NCBI GenBank assembly: GCA_002373615.1
Contig: DFKU01000041.1
Coordinates: forward strand, 1-15,849
DNA from: Alphaproteobacteria bacterium UBA3637
GTDB taxonomy: Bacteria; Pseudomonadota; Alphaproteobacteria; CAAHEQ01; UBA3637
DNA: 15,849 nucleotides
Reading direction: 5' to 3'
Of this stretch, positions 12,901 through 15,849 are shown piece by piece (positions within the stretch are counted from its first letter, which is position 1; each line of letters starts with the position of its first letter). Made by a program: the position numbers and the translations under genes. The notes under the pieces were generated by a model. The model searched no databases and was not told the DNA's origin. It saw nothing but the letters and a program-made list of their open reading frames with translations.

Positions 12901-15797
12901 ACCGCATTCTTTCTATCTGTTGTGGGAAGTGCATAATACGTCATATCATCAGAGGTATCATCCGTTCCCATATTATCTGTATAAGTAGTATTATCAATTA
13001 TAATTGTCCCGGAATTGTCCACATTTGTTGATCCTTCTGCATAAATACCAACAGCTAAGGCATCCGCTGTGTTTGCCAAATTTAAATTATGAATCTTAAT
13101 ATCACCCGAATTGATAACGTTTCCGTTTTTACTGTAAATCCCGACAGCCAAGCCATCAGCTATATTTGCCATTTCAATTGTTGATTCTGCATTTCCAGTT
13201 GTACTGGTAAGTCCATTAAAGCTGTTTTCGCTATCTATACCATTGTAAGATAAATGTTTTATATTGTTTTCAGATACATCGGAAAATAGTCCATAGGCAT
13301 CTCCTTTTGCATAATTAACAATATTTATAAGACTTGTTGCTTGAGGTGCTTTTGATGTTTTGTTTATTTGTATCTTAGCCGTATCAATATATTTTCCATA
13401 TATACCATAAACATTTCCATCTAGCACATTATTAATTCGAATTTTTCCTGTCGCTGTGCTATTATCCCAAGCTTGAGCGTTATATATATAATCCGTTGTG
13501 GATTCCGATTTAATTCCATAAACATCACTGGAATCTAAATTTTCAATATTTATAAAACCAGTGGAAGTAGAATAGTCTTCACTTGTCATAAAATCACGAA
13601 CATGACCAGCACGTGCATTAAAAATACTTTTTGATCCAAATAAACCATAGAGGTTACCTGTACCGGCGTTTTTAATATTGATTACCGCATTGCTAGTAGA
13701 CTGTTTTGTCGATTCTGCATTAAATAAAGAACTACTTGATTTGATGCCATAGATATCACCACTTCCTGTATTATCAATTATAATACTTGCATTTGCTGTT
13801 CCTATATCACCTTGTGCATTCATTGCATTTGTAATAGCTGAAATACCATAAACATTTTTATCACTTGTATTTAAAATATCGATTATTCCTGTGGCAGTAT
13901 CCGCACTTTTAGCATCAACAGATGCGTTAACAACCTCGTTTTCTTCGTCTTCAGTGAAATCATAATATGCATTGGAATACATCCCATAAATATTTCCGGT
14001 AGCAGAACTGGTATCCGTTATTTTAATGGTGCCTGTGGCAGATTCTTCTTCAAGAGAAATATTATATATACTGTAGTTTGAATTTGTATTATCGCGCATA
14101 CCATAGACATTACCGGATCCTCTTTGAGAAATTTCAATACTTCCTGTGCCATTTAATGCATTTAATACCGCATCATTTTTTACATCTAATCCGACAACTG
14201 AACTTGCTGAATTTACTACAGTTTTAATAGTACTGTTATTACCTGTTTCTTGAGTAGAAATTGTTTTCTTGACAATTTCCGAACCAATATCAGTATCTGT
14301 AATTGACTCACCTATACATTGTCCACCCGCTGATTTTGTATAACCGCGCACACAAACACATTGGTCTATGCTGGTTGAACCTGCTGGAGAAGTTGAATTT
14401 TCCGGACAGGATATACAAGCATTTCCACTGCTATATTGATTTGCAGGACAATTTGACCAAACACAAACCCCATTTATTTTTTTGTATCCGCTGTTACAAT
14501 TACAAATTGTGGCGTTTCCTCCTTCTGAGGTCGAATTGGCAGGACAAGACTGACAATTATTCCCATCCCAATATTGATTTGTTGTACATGCAGGAACTAT
14601 TGATGAATCAATACAGGTGTTTCCAGAACGCGTATAACCCTCTTTACATTTACAATGTTCTGAATCAACAGTATCACTTGCACTCAAAGGACAGCTATCA
14701 CATAAATCACCGTCCCATGAATTAGGGCATTGACACTTGGAAACACTGATTGGGCTTCCTCCATTTTCACACGTTTTTGTAAAACAGAAAGGAGCAGAGG
14801 ATCCTCCACCGGGAAATGTACTTCCTTGCACTTCTGTTCCATTACAAACACATTGGTACCAGGTGTCATCGCCATGTAGGCAGGTCCCAGAAATACTGTA
14901 TCCCGCAACTGTATCACAAGTGGATTGAAAGCCAGAACAAGAATTTGGAGTATCACATTTTGTTCCATTCCAACCTTCTTCACATGTTGTACAAGTATAC
15001 AGTGTCTGATCACCATATTTACAAGTTGTTTGTGATGAACAATTGCTGATAGGGCTTGTGCTTCCTGTACAAGCAGGATCTTTATTTTCGCAATTTTCAC
15101 CCTTCCAGCCAATATTACAAGAACATTCGTGCTTTACTCCCGAACACTCATAAGGTGGTTCATCATCACAAACACCACCTATTGTCACCATTTGTCCATG
15201 GCCAGAACATACGGCAGGAGATACAGCGGCACCTCCACTTCCACCACCTCCGCCACCACCAGCAACTAAAGCAACTCCACCACCAATAACAGCAGCAGCA
15301 CCAACACCAATGCCGACCATTGCGGCAGTGGATAAGCCCGTTGTTGTTGCAACTGTGGCTGTTGTTGTTCCTGCAGTTGTTGCTGTTGTAGCAGCTGTTG
15401 CTGACGTTGTTGTTGTCGCTGTTTGAGTTGAAGCACCAGCATAAGTAATTTTCCCAGAATTAACTGCTTGAGCCCACTTAACATAACCCTCATTAAATTT
15501 TTGTACAGTTTCTGATGGAATCTTATTAACGCATGGATGTGATGTGGTTGCTCCAACTTGCCTCAAAACAGCAAATGCAGAATAATCTTGTTGATAAATT
15601 GATTCACACAGGGCAGAATTTCCAGACTCATCGGATCCATTAACAGAATATCCCATAGACTTTAACTTCTGTAATGCAGATAAATTTCCTTTGTGGGCAT
15701 GGTAATAAAATGCCTGCGTAGGTGTCATTCGATAAGCAGCTAGAGTCTGCGTTGTTAATCCTAAAGCAATTAATCCCAGACATATTTTTTTTAACAT
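9915..15797 (-). CDS. Giant autotransporter with ankyrin-like, EGF-like and repeat-rich passenger
   Basis: A 1,960-residue type V surface protein, probably an adhesin. In order: signal peptide (1-20); ankyrin-like segment (about 25-90, 'DESGNSALCESI...AFAVLRQVGA'); Thr/Ala linker (120-155); glycine-rich hydrophobic segment (157-180) followed by seven Gly; EGF-like/GCC-type block with 38 Cys (197-494); beta-repeat block A (about 500-1037); one EGF-like motif (about 1047-1073); beta-repeat block B (about 1075-1503); linker; autotransporter beta-barrel (about 1700-1960) ending in 'TGVKWKF' with the required terminal Phe. The start at 15797 follows GGGAGGG at good spacing; an in-frame ATG at 15809 lies before that ribosome site. 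Autotransporters normally avoid cysteines, so the Cys block is odd. It is a single gene with its own terminator, next to a tRNA and an integrase remnant. Passenger function is inferred. Confidence 0.92.
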   Translation of the reverse strand: MLKKICLGLIALGLTTQTLAAYRMTPTQAFYYHAHKGNLSALQKLKSMGYSVNGSDESGNSALCESIYQQDYSAFAVLRQVGATTSHPCVNKIPSETVQKFNEGYVKWAQAVNSGKITYAGASTQTATTTTSATAATTATTAGTTTATVATTTGLSTAAMVGIGVGAAAVIGGGVALVAGGGGGGGSGGAAVSPAVCSGHGQMVTIGGVCDDEPPYECSGVKHECSCNIGWKGENCENKDPACTGSTSPISNCSSQTTCKYGDQTLYTCTTCEEGWNGTKCDTPNSCSGFQSTCDTVAGYSISGTCLHGDDTWYQCVCNGTEVQGSTFPGGGSSAPFCFTKTCENGGSPISVSKCQCPNSWDGDLCDSCPLSASDTVDSEHCKCKEGYTRSGNTCIDSSIVPACTTNQYWDGNNCQSCPANSTSEGGNATICNCNSGYKKINGVCVWSNCPANQYSSGNACISCPENSTSPAGSTSIDQCVCVRGYTKSAGGQCIGESITDTDIGSEIVKKTISTQETGNNSTIKTVVNSASSVVGLDVKNDAVLNALNGTGSIEISQRGSGNVYGMRDNTNSNYSIYNISLEEESATGTIKITDTSSATGNIYGMYSNAYYDFTEDEENEVVNASVDAKSADTATGIIDILNTSDKNVYGISAITNAMNAQGDIGTANASIIIDNTGSGDIYGIKSSSSLFNAESTKQSTSNAVINIKNAGTGNLYGLFGSKSIFNARAGHVRDFMTSEDYSTSTGFINIENLDSSDVYGIKSESTTDYIYNAQAWDNSTATGKIRINNVLDGNVYGIYGKYIDTAKIQINKTSKAPQATSLINIVNYAKGDAYGLFSDVSENNIKHLSYNGIDSENSFNGLTSTTGNAESTIEMANIADGLAVGIYSKNGNVINSGDIKIHNLNLANTADALAVGIYAEGSTNVDNSGTIIIDNTTYTDNMGTDDTSDDMTYYALPTTDRKNAVGIYVKGSTLTPRTINNSGIITISGMQNAYGIYVEDGTNTTVSNTGTITINDIVNGKNAIKLNGGQLFQNGSMVVSSDEPLNCQNGGTQVNNTCVCLDGWEGELCQNRKQGTLDSLTSTDTGKSVVGVKIIDEDGPYYEINNNENVKVVRESTDSVIGLLAKSEYLRNAYTSEVTQTSAINVEQRGSGDVYGISVSRHDEQEKDADAYYMDVINAKANYNGTATGYVNVVNKGNGNAYGVTITNSANESLDNYIVNADAYTDTNEVTSSIAKSTGIINITNSGNGHVYGISGASANNAYATSYTSGTKIANSEALGIIRIANSGNGNAYGMKATEGGFIENANTEPDSTGVVKATGLINMINFGQGNMYGMYAANANALNKNNENKTSVIELANVSDGLAVGMYGSQWLENSGDIKIHNLGNGTAVGMYADGPSIVHNSGNIIIDRENYTDDMTTESTDDDVTYTANSAKGGMAIGIYGGAGTTITNSGEITINGAENAYGIYSEGSGVVNEGTITIDGESNHSNKIVLNGGKLFQNGTLTVTNTNASPLSVASAISTPKIASIPNVNVAPKASLNLNDFGGIVVASKTSQFVVDGALSGDLEINNDVITDGFKTTYSITDMIQASNTDGLKLKSQSALFDAKLADNGSDVIMQMKGFDTTTQNASLAQFLTTNYALGNNEAFFNKLKSFGNMSALTDSLNKLTGKDMLSRFNFEDMTMMRELNFDMNEKLFHNEERTFALAGSVSPMAFRGDTGSNARYSLYNKRDGKTSIGLGIAFTNLHSDNTHDKDNRRETAYQLILPIGYKTNGFNLMTSPRIGYARGTYDRTGFDNTSYDGTIEKRVFGLMNEARYPITVGKWKFEPSAEFNILGYQQKGSEGNKEFALNIQNQNTYSVEGGIGLYATREEELDKDSTLKLTAGVVAYHEFADPYKLRVGMNGMDGAFTLRDENRSDNRGVIRAGFDYVYRDLSLYGSLISYIDREWRTNAKTGVKWKF
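11290..12570 (-). repeat. Passenger beta-repeat block B, related to block A
   Basis: The same order of units as block A: 'QRGSGDVYGI', 'NKGNGNAYGV', 'NSGNGHVYGI', 'DGLAVGMY...NSGDIKIHN', 'NAYGIYSEG...NEGTITIDG', ending at 'LNGGKLFQNG'. Shared start (QRGSG-VYG), shared order and shared end indicate that A and B arose by duplication of a whole module. Confidence 0.7.
12690..14300 (-). repeat. Passenger beta-repeat block A
   Basis: Degenerate units of 30-45 residues of the form 'ATG.I.I.N.G.GNVYGI.S', with (V/I/A)YG(I/M/L) recurring at least eight times. They then become 'DGLAVGIY...NSGDIKIHN' and 'NAYGIYVE...NTGTITIND' units, and the block ends at 'LNGGQLFQNG'. The alternation of short strands and turns predicts a beta-helix, the usual autotransporter passenger fold. 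Confidence 0.7.
14316..15209 (-). other. Cysteine-rich EGF-like / GCC-type block of the autotransporter
   Basis: Residues 197-494 hold 38 cysteines. EGF signature 1 (C-x-C-x5-G-x2-C) is met by CSCNIGWKGENC (225-236) and CQCPNSWDGDLC (355-366). From about 369 the pattern changes to 'C..CP.NSTS..G.....C.C..GY..' units (near 384, 418-437, 464-486), like the GCC2/GCC3 ephrin-receptor-type repeats of eukaryotes. Function and disulfide state are not shown by sequence. Confidence 0.75.
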
Positions 15798-15829
15798 AAA
15801 CCCTCCCACATATAATGATATCTAATACC

Positions 15830-15835
15830 ATTGTA
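15830..15835 (-). promoter_or_regulatory. Possible -10 box of the autotransporter gene
   Basis: TACAAT on the minus strand, about 33 bases before the ATG. Its -35 would fall outside the window. TTGATT near the right edge is an alternative -35, but no good -10 follows it. Confidence 0.25.
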
Positions 15836-15849
15836 CATAAATCAACCTT

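Noticed and set aside
11290..14300. CRISPR array or DNA tandem repeat in the passenger region
   Set aside because: The periodicity is in the protein (degenerate strand-turn units of uneven length); there is no constant DNA repeat with unique spacers.
14303..15289. Histidine- and cysteine-rich plus-strand frames opposite the autotransporter
   Set aside because: Antisense mirrors of the cysteine- and glycine-rich coding region, without ribosome sites.

Overview
The window reads as a chromosomal segment of an AT-rich alphaproteobacterium, most likely a host- or gut-associated uncultured lineage. Three features support this. The first is a circularly permuted (alpha-type) tmRNA on the minus strand whose tag reads ANDNFAPVAMAA. 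The second is a SAM-II-like leader, a riboswitch class known mainly from alphaproteobacteria, in front of metK. The third is a penicillin-binding D,D-carboxypeptidase with a C-terminal SPOR domain. Sigma-70-type promoters with 16-17 bp spacers and strong AGGAG ribosome sites are clear throughout. The lineage is an inference from these features.

Layout. 1-2,340 (minus strand): the start of hisS (cut by the window edge), a family 2 glycosyltransferase, and a compact, divergent S-adenosylmethionine synthetase behind its own promoter and a SAM-II-like element that ends in the Shine-Dalgarno sequence. 2,460-3,311: a minus-strand terminator with a possible gene-tail remnant, then a charged cytoplasmic protein of unknown function. 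3,312-3,784: no convincing gene, but a GC-rich palindromic island and a symmetric hairpin. 3,785-4,093 (minus): the tmRNA. 4,234-6,138 (plus): an OmpA/Pal-like lipoprotein, then a two-gene unit of a secreted Sel1-repeat protein and a small membrane protein. 6,141-9,173 (minus): a three-gene overlapping operon of D-alanyl-D-alanine carboxypeptidase with SPOR domain, a secreted protein of unknown function and a membrane-anchored protein of unknown function. 9,330-9,405 (plus): tRNA-Lys(UUU), followed by the N-terminal stump of a tyrosine integrase and a set of TGTGATGCA repeats. 9,915-15,797 (minus): one giant autotransporter.

How the parts relate. Much of the window concerns the envelope: peptidoglycan trimming (carboxypeptidase), outer membrane/peptidoglycan tethering (Pal-like lipoprotein), Sel1 scaffolding, glycosyl transfer, and a surface protein of about 1,960 residues. 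The autotransporter combines a signal peptide, an ankyrin-like N-terminal stretch, a Thr/Ala linker, a glycine-rich hydrophobic segment, about 300 residues of EGF-like/GCC-type repeats with 38 cysteines, two related beta-repeat passenger blocks separated by one further EGF-like motif, and a C-terminal beta-barrel ending in Phe.

The items most worth a second look are the cysteine-rich autotransporter architecture, the SAM-II-like switch on an unusually short MetK, the six-base linker in the permuted tmRNA, and the GC-rich palindromic island.
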